From contig JASLFS010000087.1 in the NCBI GenBank assembly GCA_030150505.1, positions 1 to 41,804 on the forward strand: a stretch of DNA of 41,804 nucleotides. The letters are read 5' to 3'. Of this stretch, positions 16,442 through 24,744 are shown piece by piece. The notes below the pieces were generated by a model. The model saw nothing but the letters and a program-made list of their open reading frames with translations, made no database searches and was not told the DNA's origin. Numbering within the stretch: the stretch's first letter is position 1; each line of letters opens with the position of its first letter. The DNA is from Vitreoscilla sp. Its GTDB lineage: Bacteria; Pseudomonadota; Gammaproteobacteria; Burkholderiales; Neisseriaceae. Made by a program: the position numbers and the translations under genes.

Positions 16442-16945
16442 TTATCGGGCTGCTTTAATTTCAGCTCGTATTTTATTTAAAAATCTGCCTTGGCGCACAA
16501 ATTGTGCAGCCTCGTTATATTGTTCTTGCTGCAAAGCTTGATTCAATTCTGAAATTAGTTTTTCATATTCTTGTTTGATTTCAGATTCAAGGCTATCCAA
16601 TTCGCTCGTGTTTTCTTCAAATTTAGCTTCGGCCAATGTTTCACGCCATTGCATTTGTTGCATTAAAAACTCAGGAGCAAATTGAGTGTGTTCAGGTGCA
16701 TCAGCATCAATGCCACATTGCCCTAATAAATAACTGGCTCGATCAATATCTGATTTTAATAAGCGGTAAGCTTCATTAATCGTTGATGAAAGTACCATTG
16801 CTTGTCGCTTTTCAAAACTCGATGCGGAAGCAAATTTATCAGGATGGTAAGTCGCTGCTAGTTGGCGATAACGATCTTCTAAATGCGTTTGATTAATTTC
16901 AAACTGTTTAGGTAGCTCAAAAAGGGCAAAATAATCTGTTTGCAT
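16442..16945 (-). CDS. hscB: Fe-S assembly co-chaperone HscB
   Basis: 167 residues. An N-terminal J domain (about 1-75) has the YHPDKFA motif near residue 35. The C-terminal three-helix domain (about 85-167, rich in Glu and Gln) binds IscU. It begins DYFALFELPKQFEINQTHLE, the usual HscB start. It stimulates HscA ATPase. It lies between iscA (29 bases upstream) and hscA (29 bases downstream). Confidence 0.96.
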   Translation of the reverse strand: MQTDYFALFELPKQFEINQTHLEDRYRQLAATYHPDKFASASSFEKRQAMVLSSTINEAYRLLKSDIDRASYLLGQCGIDADAPEHTQFAPEFLMQQMQWRETLAEAKFEENTSELDSLESEIKQEYEKLISELNQALQQEQYNEAAQFVRQGRFLNKIRAEIKAAR

Positions 16946-16974
16946 AGTTGCTATTTTTTAGTGAAATTGAATAT

Positions 16975-17295
16975 TTAAACGTGGAAACTTTCACCACAGC
17001 CACATTCATCTTTAACATTTGGATTGTTAAATTTGAAGCCTTCGTTTAAGCCTTCTTTAGTGAAGTCTAGTTCAGTGCCATCAAGATAAACATGGCTTTT
17101 AGGGTCAACAAACACTTTAACGCCATGACCTTCAAAAACCATGTCTTGTGGATCTGTTTCATCAACGAATTCTAATACATAAGCCATGCCCGAGCAGCCA
17201 CTTGTGCGCACAGCCAAACGGATGCCAGCACCTTTACCACGTTTACTTAAATACTTTTCAATTTGAGCTGCTGCTTTTTCTGTAATAGAAATCAT
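16975..17295 (-). CDS. iscA: A-type Fe-S carrier IscA
   Basis: 106 residues. The three conserved cysteines are visible in RTSGCSGMAY and DECGCGESFHV. It carries iron or nascent clusters from IscU to target proteins. It begins ISITEKAAAQIEKYLSKRGK. The 76-base gap from iscU contains an 8-bp hairpin, so its expression may differ from that of iscRSU. Confidence 0.97.
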   Translation of the reverse strand: MISITEKAAAQIEKYLSKRGKGAGIRLAVRTSGCSGMAYVLEFVDETDPQDMVFEGHGVKVFVDPKSHVYLDGTELDFTKEGLNEGFKFNNPNVKDECGCGESFHV

Positions 17296-17341
17296 TTTAA
17301 AACCTCATTTAATTCTGTAAAACTGTATTTCGTAATAAATA

Positions 17342-17364
17342 CGCCCCTAATCTCGCTAGGGGCG
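17342..17364 (-). other. Intercistronic hairpin between iscU and iscA
   Basis: CGCCCCTA (17342-17349) pairs with TAGGGGCG (17357-17364) around a seven-base loop. The stem is G+C-rich in AT-rich surroundings. No U-run follows on the minus strand. It probably stabilises the upstream iscRSU message or attenuates iscA and downstream genes. Confidence 0.65.
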
Positions 17365-17371
17365 AATAATT

Positions 17372-17758
17372 TTACTCTTGACCACGCTTTTTCTTGTAGT
17401 CAGTAACAGCTGCTTTAATAGCGTCTTCTGCTAAGATTGAGCAGTGAATTTTAACAGGTGGTAATGCCAATTCTTCAGCAATCTCACTGTTTTTAATGGC
17501 CAATGCTTCATCTAAGCTTTTGCCTTTTACCCATTCAGTAATCAATGAAGAAGAAGCAATAGCAGAACCACAGCCATATGTTTTAAATTTTGCGTCTTCG
17601 ATAACACCATTGTCATCAACTTTAATTTGCAAACGCATTACATCACCACAAGCTGGTGCGCCTACCATACCTGTTCCAACGTTATCATCACCTTTTTCAA
17701 ATGAACCAACGTTGCGAGGATTTTCGTAATGGTCAATTACTTTGTCACTATAAGCCAT
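17372..17758 (-). CDS. iscU: Fe-S cluster scaffold IscU
   Basis: 128 residues. The cluster-binding cysteines lie in GAPACGDVM, YGCGSAIASSS and KIHCSILAEDA. The LPPVK motif next to the third Cys is the HscA recognition site. It begins AYSDKVIDHYENPRNVGSF. The scaffold receives sulfur from IscS and iron/electrons with Fdx. The iscS-iscU gap is 41 bases and contains a small hairpin TGCAGC-AAG-GCTGCA (17775-17789). Confidence 0.98.
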   Translation of the reverse strand: MAYSDKVIDHYENPRNVGSFEKGDDNVGTGMVGAPACGDVMRLQIKVDDNGVIEDAKFKTYGCGSAIASSSLITEWVKGKSLDEALAIKNSEIAEELALPPVKIHCSILAEDAIKAAVTDYKKKRGQE

Positions 17759-17799
17759 AATATGCTCCTATAATTGCAGCAAGGCTGCATATGTTGTGT

Positions 17800-19014
17800 T
17801 TAGTGTGCAGCCCATTGCACGGTATCCAAATCAATGCCTTCTAAGTGCATTTCCCAAAGTGGCGATAAGTCACGCAATTTGCCAATTTTTTCTTTAATTA
17901 GGTTTGCAGCATAGTCCATTTCTTCTTCAGTCGTAAAGCGACCAAATGTAATGCGAAGTGAGCTATGCGCTAGTTCATCATTGCGTCCTAAAGCACGCAA
18001 TACATAAGAAGGCTCCAAACTTGCAGAAGTACATGCTGAGCCACTTGAAACAGCCAATTCTTTAACTGCCATAATCAAGCTTTCACCTTCTACAAAGTTA
18101 AAGCTAACATTCAAATTTTGTGGAACACGATGCTCTAAATCGCCATTGATATAGACTTCTTCAATGTCTTTAATGCCTTCTAGGAAACGATTGCGTAGTT
18201 TTAGAGCATGTTCGTTGTCTTTTTCCATCTCTAAACGAGATAGGCGATAAGCTTCACCCATGCCAACGATTTGATGAGTTGCCAATGTACCGCTTCGGAA
18301 ACCACGCTCATGACCACCGCCATGGATTTGAGCTTCTAAACGAATACGTGGTTTACGGCGAACATACAATGCACCAATGCCTTTAGGGCCATATGATTTA
18401 TGTGCAGACATACTCATTAAATCGACTTTTGCTTCGTTTAAATCAATGTGTACTTTGCCTGTAGCTTGTGCTGCGTCAACGTGGAAAATGATTTTACGTT
18501 CACGGCAGATTTCACCAATAGCTGGAATATCTTGAACAACACCAATTTCATTATTAACCCACATAACTGATACTAAAATGGTATCTTCGCGGATGGCATT
18601 TTTCAATTCTTCTAAATCGATTAAACCGTTTTCTTGTACATCTAAATAAGTCACTGAAAAGCCTTGGCGCTCTAGTTCACGCATGGTGTCTAGCACGGCT
18701 TTGTGTTCAGTTTTTACGGTAATTAGATGCTTACCTTTGCTTTGGTAAAATTGAGCGGCACCTTTGATGGCCAAATTGTCTGATTCAGTTGCGCCTGATG
18801 TAAAAATGACTTCTTTACTATCGCAATTGATTAAATTCGCAATTTCTTGGCGAGCATTTTCAACAGCTTCTTCAGCTGTCCAGCCAAATACGTGGCTTGA
18901 GCTTGCAGGATTACCAAATTCTTCACAAAGGTATGGAATCATTTTCTCAGCAACGCGAGGGTCTATTCGTGTTGTTGCTGCATAGTCTAAATAAATAGGT
19001 GTTTTAATGGTCAT
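17800..19014 (-). CDS. iscS: Cysteine desulfurase IscS
   Basis: 404 residues from the ATG at 19014. A frame from 19059 is rejected because it would overlap iscR and AAGAG precedes the chosen ATG. The PLP enzyme takes sulfur from cysteine. The N-terminal IYLDYAATTRIDPRV, the PLP-lysine segment MSMSAHKSYGPKGIGALYV, and the mobile loop SSGSACTSASLEPSYVLRALG with the catalytic Cys are intact. The length and the C-terminus (SPLWEMHLEGIDLDTVQWAAH) match the IscS group, not SufS. It follows iscR by 22 bases. Confidence 0.98.
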   Translation of the reverse strand: MTIKTPIYLDYAATTRIDPRVAEKMIPYLCEEFGNPASSSHVFGWTAEEAVENARQEIANLINCDSKEVIFTSGATESDNLAIKGAAQFYQSKGKHLITVKTEHKAVLDTMRELERQGFSVTYLDVQENGLIDLEELKNAIREDTILVSVMWVNNEIGVVQDIPAIGEICRERKIIFHVDAAQATGKVHIDLNEAKVDLMSMSAHKSYGPKGIGALYVRRKPRIRLEAQIHGGGHERGFRSGTLATHQIVGMGEAYRLSRLEMEKDNEHALKLRNRFLEGIKDIEEVYINGDLEHRVPQNLNVSFNFVEGESLIMAVKELAVSSGSACTSASLEPSYVLRALGRNDELAHSSLRITFGRFTTEEEMDYAANLIKEKIGKLRDLSPLWEMHLEGIDLDTVQWAAH

Positions 19015-19036
19015 GATTATGCTCTTTATAAAGTTA

Positions 19037-19486
19037 TTATCTGATATCCGTGAAAGCAATTTTTTTGATTCCTTGGCTTGAGTCCAGATTTTGTTGGATT
19101 AAATGAGCCAAAGTAATACTAGTTAAATAACTTTCAATTGTTTTGTTTAGATTTTCCCATAAGTCATGGGTTAGGCAAGGAGTATCGCCGAGGCAGTTGC
19201 CTTTACCATTACATTGAGTGGCATCTAATGAATCTTCTGCAGCCGCTATAATTTGAGCAACATTAATCTCGTTTGATGGATGTGCTAATTTATAACCACC
19301 ACCTGGACCTCTTACGCTATTAATTAAGCCAGCCCTGCGTAGTTTTCCAAACAGTTGCTCTAAATAAGCCAATGAAATATGTTGTCTTTCACTAATGGCG
19401 GTTAAGCAGACTGTTGAGTTGTTACCATGTAAAGCCAAATCAAGCATGGCAGAGACGGCGAAACGACCCTTAGTCGTCAAGCGCAT
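19037..19486 (-). CDS. iscR: Fe-S cluster-sensing repressor IscR (Rrf2 family)
   Basis: 149 residues. An N-terminal winged helix (MRLTTKGRFAVSAMLDLALH; LAYLEQLFGKLRRAGLINSVRGPGGGYKL) is followed by the three cluster cysteines in TQCNGKGNCLGDTPCLTH. With its [2Fe-2S] cluster it represses the isc operon; the apo form loses type 1 binding. The first gene of an eight-gene operon. The promoter and a near-perfect type 1 site lie just upstream, so the feedback loop known from E. coli is probably conserved. Confidence 0.97.
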   Translation of the reverse strand: MRLTTKGRFAVSAMLDLALHGNNSTVCLTAISERQHISLAYLEQLFGKLRRAGLINSVRGPGGGYKLAHPSNEINVAQIIAAAEDSLDATQCNGKGNCLGDTPCLTHDLWENLNKTIESYLTSITLAHLIQQNLDSSQGIKKIAFTDIR

Positions 19487-19515
19487 ATGAAAGTCTCCTA
19501 TCCTTATTGATGAGC

Positions 19516-19548
19516 ATTATGCAATTCCCGACTAAATTAGTCAAGTAT
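19516..19548 (-). promoter_or_regulatory. iscR promoter overlapped by a type 1 IscR operator
   Basis: On the minus strand, TTGACT (19544-19539) and CATAAT (19521-19516) form -35 and -10 boxes exactly 17 bases apart. The dyad at 19524-19548, with half-sites CGACTA and TAGTCA, matches 24 of 25 positions of the known type 1 IscR consensus and covers the -35 and spacer. Holo-IscR bound there would block RNA polymerase. The site directly abuts the serB stop codon. Confidence 0.9.
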
Positions 19549-19549
19549 T

Positions 19550-20392
19550 TTAAGAGAAATACTTTGGTAGGCTAGAAAGGTCCAAATGGTTAATGTGAAT
19601 ATTGGCATGTGCTTTGGTTTTAGGCTTGGCATGGTAGGCAACAGAAAAACCAGCTGCATCTAGCATTGGAATATCATTAGCGCCATCACCCATGGCTAAA
19701 ACTTGGCTATCTTGTAGTTTCATTGCGCTTTGATATTGGCGTAAAATATCGGCTTTTGCTTGAGCATCAATAATGGGACCGGTAACTTTACCCGTTAATT
19801 TTCCATCAATGATTTCTAATTGGTTCGCATAAGCAGCGCTTAGACCTAATCTGGTTTTTAATTTATCAGTAAAGAAAGTGAAGCCACCCGAAACCAGAAC
19901 AATTTTACAGTTATGCATTAGGGCTTTGCTAATTAGTTGCTCAGCACCTGGGGTCAATGTTAATACATGGTCGTAAACTTCTTGTAAGGCTTCTTGAGGT
20001 AAACCTTTGAGTAGGGCTACTCGCTCTGTTAAGGATTGGCTAAAATCCAGCTCACCACGCATTGCGCGTTCGGTGATTTCTGATACTTGATCTTTGATAT
20101 TATTTTGAGCAGCAATTTCATCAATGCATTCGATTGTGATTAAGGTTGAATCCATATCGCTCACAATTAAACCGATGTTTTGAAAAGACTGGTCGGGAAT
20201 GATTGAGAAATCAATGCTTTGCTTGGTTAGCTGCTCTTGAATGGCTTGAGGTAATTCAGTGGTTTTAACCAATGGCAAACGTAGACTATCTTGATGAATG
20301 ACTGGCGCGCTAATCCTGAGAGATGTCCACAGAAAATCCAGTTGGCAAGCGGCTAAATTAGGGTGCTGCAAAACCAAAACATTCATAGTCAT
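19550..20392 (-). CDS. serB: Phosphoserine phosphatase SerB
   Basis: 280 residues. The HAD motifs are present: DMDSTLITIECIDEIA (nucleophile Asp), LVSGGFTFFTDKL, and MGDGANDIPMLDAAG with the conserved acidic residues. It carries out the last step of serine synthesis. The N-terminal region (about 70 residues) is shorter than in E. coli SerB but normal for this order. AAAAGG lies 5 bases before the first ATG at 20392; a second ATG at 20386 is possible. It ends two bases from the iscR operator. Confidence 0.96.
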   Translation of the reverse strand: MTMNVLVLQHPNLAACQLDFLWTSLRISAPVIHQDSLRLPLVKTTELPQAIQEQLTKQSIDFSIIPDQSFQNIGLIVSDMDSTLITIECIDEIAAQNNIKDQVSEITERAMRGELDFSQSLTERVALLKGLPQEALQEVYDHVLTLTPGAEQLISKALMHNCKIVLVSGGFTFFTDKLKTRLGLSAAYANQLEIIDGKLTGKVTGPIIDAQAKADILRQYQSAMKLQDSQVLAMGDGANDIPMLDAAGFSVAYHAKPKTKAHANIHINHLDLSSLPKYFS

Positions 20393-20552
20393 TATTGCCT
20401 TTTAAGATGAATAGTATTACCTATTATTGTGCCATAAAATATTGTTTATGTGGTTTCTTTTCGATGTTAATTATCAATTAATATTATTAAACAATATGGC
20501 TTGTAAAAATTATCATTTATTTGAATTGGTTAGACGATTTTTATATTGGTTA

Positions 20553-21344
20553 TCATGGTGCTAGACCGCCATTAGAAACTGTAATACGCACAGCTTTTAG
20601 GTTTTCTGGTGTGACATGAATAATACCTTCACCAGGCACGTCGATTTCTGCAATCATAAATAATGCCAAAGTGGTGAGGATGGGTAGTAATAATATAAGC
20701 GAGTTATTGCCATGAATGCCACGGATATTGTAGCCAATCAGGAAATTGGAACACAACGCAAAGACAATCAGTAAAATCCATGCGGGAAAAGGAACTTGGT
20801 TGCGCCAACTGGATATTGTTCTTTGCTGTGCAGTATATAGATTATTGCAAGCATCTAAGACAGTAACAATCATCGAGTTAGGTTCTTCTTTGGCAATTTT
20901 GCTGAGCATTAACCACATTTTTGTTTGTAGTTGAATAGATGCCATGCGGGCATTAGCACGTTCTGCATTATCTGTTGATTCATAAAATTGAATTCTTAAG
21001 CTTAGATAATCTTGCAGCATGGCTTCAGCTTGAATTTGGTATTTATCTTCTAATAAAGATGAACGTTGAAATGCATGTCCAATGGCTACTGCCTCATCTT
21101 CTTCAGCTTGAATTCGGTCATTGTAACCACTAATAGCAAAGGTTAATAAAAAGCCGATTAGCAAACCAAATAAAGACAAAATAGCGCCCAATACAATTTT
21201 TAATTCATCCTCTTCTGCTAGATTTTCTTGTTTTTTTCTTTTCCAAATCACTTTGCCAAGTAGGGCAGATAAGCTTAATGTAATAAGAGCAAATAAAAAT
21301 AGCAAAATTGAGGAATGACTAAATTGTGATAAAAATTCAGACAT
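20553..21344 (-). CDS. DUF4239 (bestrophin-like) membrane protein
   Basis: 263 residues. Four hydrophobic segments: near 13-31, 50-70, 185-205 and 218-235. After the second segment comes SGYNDRIQAEEDEAVAIGHAFQRSSLL, the conserved cytoplasmic region of DUF4239, then a long helical stretch with YLSLRIQFYES. The family is related in fold to bestrophin-type channels, but no activity is proven. It is monocistronic in appearance, with 160 bases to serB and 181 bases to the next gene upstream. Confidence 0.8.
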   Translation of the reverse strand: MSEFLSQFSHSSILLFLFALITLSLSALLGKVIWKRKKQENLAEEDELKIVLGAILSLFGLLIGFLLTFAISGYNDRIQAEEDEAVAIGHAFQRSSLLEDKYQIQAEAMLQDYLSLRIQFYESTDNAERANARMASIQLQTKMWLMLSKIAKEEPNSMIVTVLDACNNLYTAQQRTISSWRNQVPFPAWILLIVFALCSNFLIGYNIRGIHGNNSLILLLPILTTLALFMIAEIDVPGEGIIHVTPENLKAVRITVSNGGLAP

Positions 21345-21495
21345 GACTGCCCCAAAATGAATACTGAATGGATAAAAACATTGTCTCCATTATAGGGCTT
21401 GGGGCATTTTAAACCCATATTAATATATTCATTTAAATGAAAGATTTATATTCTAATAATAAATATATCGGGTAGTACATGCATTTTTGAGAAGA

Positions 21496-21520
21496 ATCTT
21501 ATACTCAGTGAGTATAAGAT
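21496..21520 (-). terminator. Hairpin after the second ubiquinone monooxygenase gene
   Basis: ATCTTATACTC (21496-21506) pairs perfectly with GAGTATAAGAT (21510-21520) around AGT. On the minus strand it starts 5 bases after the stop and is followed by TTCTTCTC, a weak U-rich tail, so it is a plausible but not strong terminator. Confidence 0.6.
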
Positions 21521-21525
21521 CTTAA

Positions 21526-22689
21526 TTATATTCCCATTGCATGACGAATCAGTTGTACTTTAAACCAAGATAGTTTATTGACTAAGCTTAAGCCGATATT
21601 ACGAACTTGGCTAATGCCAGGTACCTGTTGATTAGCAAATAAATGGAATAAACCATCGCAGCCTAATTGCATTGTTCGTACAGCTGCTAAGCGATTTTGA
21701 TGGTACTGTTGAAGTTGCTGTTGGGCACCTAAGTTGGTGGTTGCATGAGATAAAATTTTTGCTAGTTCTACTACATCGCCAAAACCAATATTGACGCCCT
21801 GTCCAGCTAAAGGATGAATCGTATGGGCAGCATCACCAATTAAAGCTATACGAGTGCTAATGGTGGTTTCTGGTCGACGTAGTTTTAATTCAAAAGCATT
21901 CGGTTTTGTAACGCACTCTAGGTTGCCTAAGCGGTATTCACTTTGCTTAGCAACAGATTTTGCCAATTCTTCCGTTGATAAATCAAGCAATTTTTCAGGA
22001 GTGCTTGTTGACCAAACAATTGATATTTTATTATCAGGCAAAGGTAAATAAGCTAAAATTTCCCCATTCTTAAACCATTGAAAAGCAGTTCCTTGGTGAC
22101 TCTTTTCTGCTTGGAAGTTGGCGACAACGCCATGATGATGATAAGGGTCAACCTGTGTCTTTATTTTTGCTTGTTCTCGAACCCAAGAGTTAGCACCATC
22201 AGCACCAATGATTAGTTTGCTGTGGATGGTATTGCCATTTTCTAATGTTACCAATGCTTGGTTTAAATCAGTTTGAATTGCGGTAGCATGTTCGGAAATA
22301 ACGGTGATATAGCTATCATTGAATTGTTGCCAAATGCTAGATAATAGCCATTTGTTTTCAATGATATAGGCTAGTTGATGACTACCAATATCGGTGGCAT
22401 CAAAAATAATTTCTCCTTTGTTATCACCTTGGACATCCATGCATGATACTGGTTGGATGCGGCTATGATCCGGCCAAGCGTTTAAGCTTTCTAAAAAGGC
22501 TTGATTGGATGGGCTAATCGCAAATATGCGTGAATCCCATTCTTGCTGCAATTGGCTATTATCTGTTAAAGCTGGGCGCAATTCTAATAGGGCAACACGT
22601 TTTTTCTGTGCCTGTAATGCTAGTGCCATTGATGCACCAACCAGACCACCACCAATAATCACTACGTCAACATTAAGCATTTTTGTCAT
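21526..22689 (-). CDS. UbiH/UbiI/UbiF/UbiM-family FAD-dependent monooxygenase
   Basis: 387 residues. The FAD dinucleotide fold is VVIIGGGLVGASMALALQ. The middle motif reads LIIGADGANSWVREQA. The second FAD motif reads ALIGDAAHTIHPLAGQGVNIGFGDV, closer to UbiI/UbiF than to UbiH. It should hydroxylate a ring carbon during ubiquinone synthesis. Neisseria are known to use UbiM, a relaxed-specificity member, so the exact position modified is open. It lies 23 bases after the ubiH-like gene and is cotranscribed with it. Confidence 0.85.
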   Translation of the reverse strand: MTKMLNVDVVIIGGGLVGASMALALQAQKKRVALLELRPALTDNSQLQQEWDSRIFAISPSNQAFLESLNAWPDHSRIQPVSCMDVQGDNKGEIIFDATDIGSHQLAYIIENKWLLSSIWQQFNDSYITVISEHATAIQTDLNQALVTLENGNTIHSKLIIGADGANSWVREQAKIKTQVDPYHHHGVVANFQAEKSHQGTAFQWFKNGEILAYLPLPDNKISIVWSTSTPEKLLDLSTEELAKSVAKQSEYRLGNLECVTKPNAFELKLRRPETTISTRIALIGDAAHTIHPLAGQGVNIGFGDVVELAKILSHATTNLGAQQQLQQYHQNRLAAVRTMQLGCDGLFHLFANQQVPGISQVRNIGLSLVNKLSWFKVQLIRHAMGI

Positions 22690-22712
22690 GATTTTTATCC
22701 TATTCTTAAGTC

Positions 22713-23876
22713 TTATAAACCGTAAAGCAAATGGTGGGTGAATTTTTTTCTAAGCGTTGGAATGGCATCTAATGCTGACATAACGCCCCCTCTACCTATT
22801 TTAAGCATCGTGTTTGGGTGGTCAAAAATGGTCACCAAACTATGAGTAAAACCAACAATGCTATGAGCATCTATACTTCGTTTTAAGCAATATTGTTTAC
22901 CAAGGTTCTCATTTTTAATTGCATACGGTTCAGCGAAAAAACGGCAAAGGGTTTGTGCATCACGTACGCCAAGGTTGAGCCCTTGTGCGGCAACAGGGTG
23001 CATTGTTTGTGCTGCATTGCCAATACAAATTACTTTGCCACTGTATACTTTGTTTAGCTGTTTTAATACCAAGGGGAAACTGCTAATGTCGTCCACTTTG
23101 GTCACGTCCCCTAGGCGCTCACCAAAGGAGGATTTAAACACGTCAATCCATTCTGATTGGCTCATATTTTGTAACTGTTCAGCTTGTGCTGGTGTTTTTG
23201 TCCAAATTAAACGATAAGCATCGTAATAAGGTAATAATGCCATGGGTCCTGCATCAGCAAATCGTTCGAAAGCCACTCCTTTTGGAGGTTGTTTAAAGTG
23301 AACGGTTGTAACTACAGCAGATTGTTCATAGCGGTATTCATGTTGTTTAATTCCAGGAAGGTTTGAAGTTAATTGGCCGCCTTCTGCTAAAATTAACCAC
23401 TGACAGGTAACAGTTTGCCCATTGGCTAAAGTAACTTGCGCCAGTTGTTTTAAAGTATGCACTTCTTGTACGGGTGTTTGCCACCATGTCGTCACTTGTT
23501 GTTCTAATAAAGCTTGTTCGCATGCATTAATAATATGCTTATAGTCAACGACTTTACCTAGGTAAGGTAATTTCATATCTTCTTTATCTAATAATGTTCG
23601 ACCAAAAGCATTTTGTTGCGAAACATGAACTTGTGATATGGTTGTTAGTTGTTTGTCATCTAATGGGACATTAGCTTGGAGAAATGCTTGTACACTGTTA
23701 TAAGATAAGGCCAAAGTTCGTTTATCCGTGACTGTGCTTTCTTTTGCACGCGCCTCAATCAGCAGTACATCAAAACCTTGTTGTTTGAGATTCAATGCTG
23801 CTAAGGCACCAACAGGGCCTGCGCCGACAACAATGATTTGAAAGTGATTAGGAGCCTTCTCCATTTTGATATCCAT
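22713..23876 (-). CDS. ubiH: UbiH-like FAD-dependent monooxygenase
   Basis: About 388 residues from the ATG at 23876; ATGs at 23891 and 23864 are alternatives and no ribosome-binding site decides. The FAD fold is IIVVGAGPVGALAALNL. The central motif is LILAEGGQLTS, in which the usual ADG is AEG. The second FAD motif, ICIGNAAQTMHPVAAQGLNLGVRDA, closely matches the GNAAQTLHPIAGQGFN form of E. coli UbiH, which hydroxylates ring C1. It is the first gene of a two-gene unit with a second hydroxylase. Confidence 0.75.
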   Translation of the reverse strand: MDIKMEKAPNHFQIIVVGAGPVGALAALNLKQQGFDVLLIEARAKESTVTDKRTLALSYNSVQAFLQANVPLDDKQLTTISQVHVSQQNAFGRTLLDKEDMKLPYLGKVVDYKHIINACEQALLEQQVTTWWQTPVQEVHTLKQLAQVTLANGQTVTCQWLILAEGGQLTSNLPGIKQHEYRYEQSAVVTTVHFKQPPKGVAFERFADAGPMALLPYYDAYRLIWTKTPAQAEQLQNMSQSEWIDVFKSSFGERLGDVTKVDDISSFPLVLKQLNKVYSGKVICIGNAAQTMHPVAAQGLNLGVRDAQTLCRFFAEPYAIKNENLGKQYCLKRSIDAHSIVGFTHSLVTIFDHPNTMLKIGRGGVMSALDAIPTLRKKFTHHLLYGL

Positions 23877-24033
23877 TAAAAGCCACAACAAGCTATATTG
23901 TATCTTAAAAAAATAGTTATGATTTGATATGGCTAAATGGAAAGTGAAGATTAAACTATATAAGTTTGTTTTATATTAAGTTTTTTAAAATGGTTAATCA
24001 TTTTTATGTCGCAAAGAATATTAAGATAACTTT

Positions 24034-24042
24034 TGGTAAAAT
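24034..24042 (+). promoter_or_regulatory. Extended -10 promoter of ung
   Basis: TGGTAAAAT, a TGn extension with a near-consensus -10, lies 35 bases upstream of the ung ATG. No -35 hexamer is convincing. Confidence 0.45.
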
Positions 24043-24077
24043 AGCCATATTCAAATCTGAGCAGATGGGTGCAATGC

Positions 24078-24743
24078 ATGGCAACTTGGCATGATTATTT
24101 ATCACAAGAAAAACAAGAGTTATATTTTCGGACATTATTGGCTCGAGTTGAGTCTGAAAGAGCAAGTGGACAGATCATCTTTCCACCGCAACAAGATGTT
24201 TTTAATGCATTATCATATACAGAATTTGATCAAATTAAAGTGGTTATCTTAGGGCAAGATCCATATCACAATATTAATCAGGCCAATGGATTGGCATTTT
24301 CAGTTAATCAAGGCATTAAAGTACCACCATCATTACACAATATTTATAAAGAATTAATGACAGATATTGATGGCTTTCAAATGCCAGGACATGGTTCGTT
24401 AGTCAGTTGGGCAAAACAAGGTGTTTTATTATTAAATAATGTTTTAACTGTGAATGCACACCAAGCCAATTCTCATGCTAATTGGGGATGGGAAAGATTC
24501 ACTGATAAAGTGATTGAGGTTGTTAATGAGCATCAACAGAATGTTGTATTCATGTTATGGGGAAATCCTGCACAGAAAAAAGGTTCGCAGATTGATGCAA
24601 CAAAGCATTTGGTTTTAAAAGCTCCCCATCCATCGCCATTATCAGCATATCGAGGTTTTTTTGGTTGTCAGCACTTTTCGAAAGCAAATGATTACTTACA
24701 AAAACATGGTAAAACACCTATTAACTGGGTAATGAGTGAATGA
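24078..24743 (+). CDS. ung: Uracil-DNA glycosylase
   Basis: 221 residues from ATG 24078; a GTG at 24069 would add three residues. The family 1 motifs are intact: VVILGQDPYHN (catalytic Asp in the water-activating loop), GLAFSV, LLLNNVLTV, and HPSPLSAYRGFFGCQHFS (the Leu intercalation loop). It removes uracil from DNA in base-excision repair. Its stop is one base before the rep ATG, so the two repair/replication genes are coupled. Confidence 0.97.
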   Translation: MATWHDYLSQEKQELYFRTLLARVESERASGQIIFPPQQDVFNALSYTEFDQIKVVILGQDPYHNINQANGLAFSVNQGIKVPPSLHNIYKELMTDIDGFQMPGHGSLVSWAKQGVLLLNNVLTVNAHQANSHANWGWERFTDKVIEVVNEHQQNVVFMLWGNPAQKKGSQIDATKHLVLKAPHPSPLSAYRGFFGCQHFSKANDYLQKHGKTPINWVMSE

Positions 24744-24744
24744 A

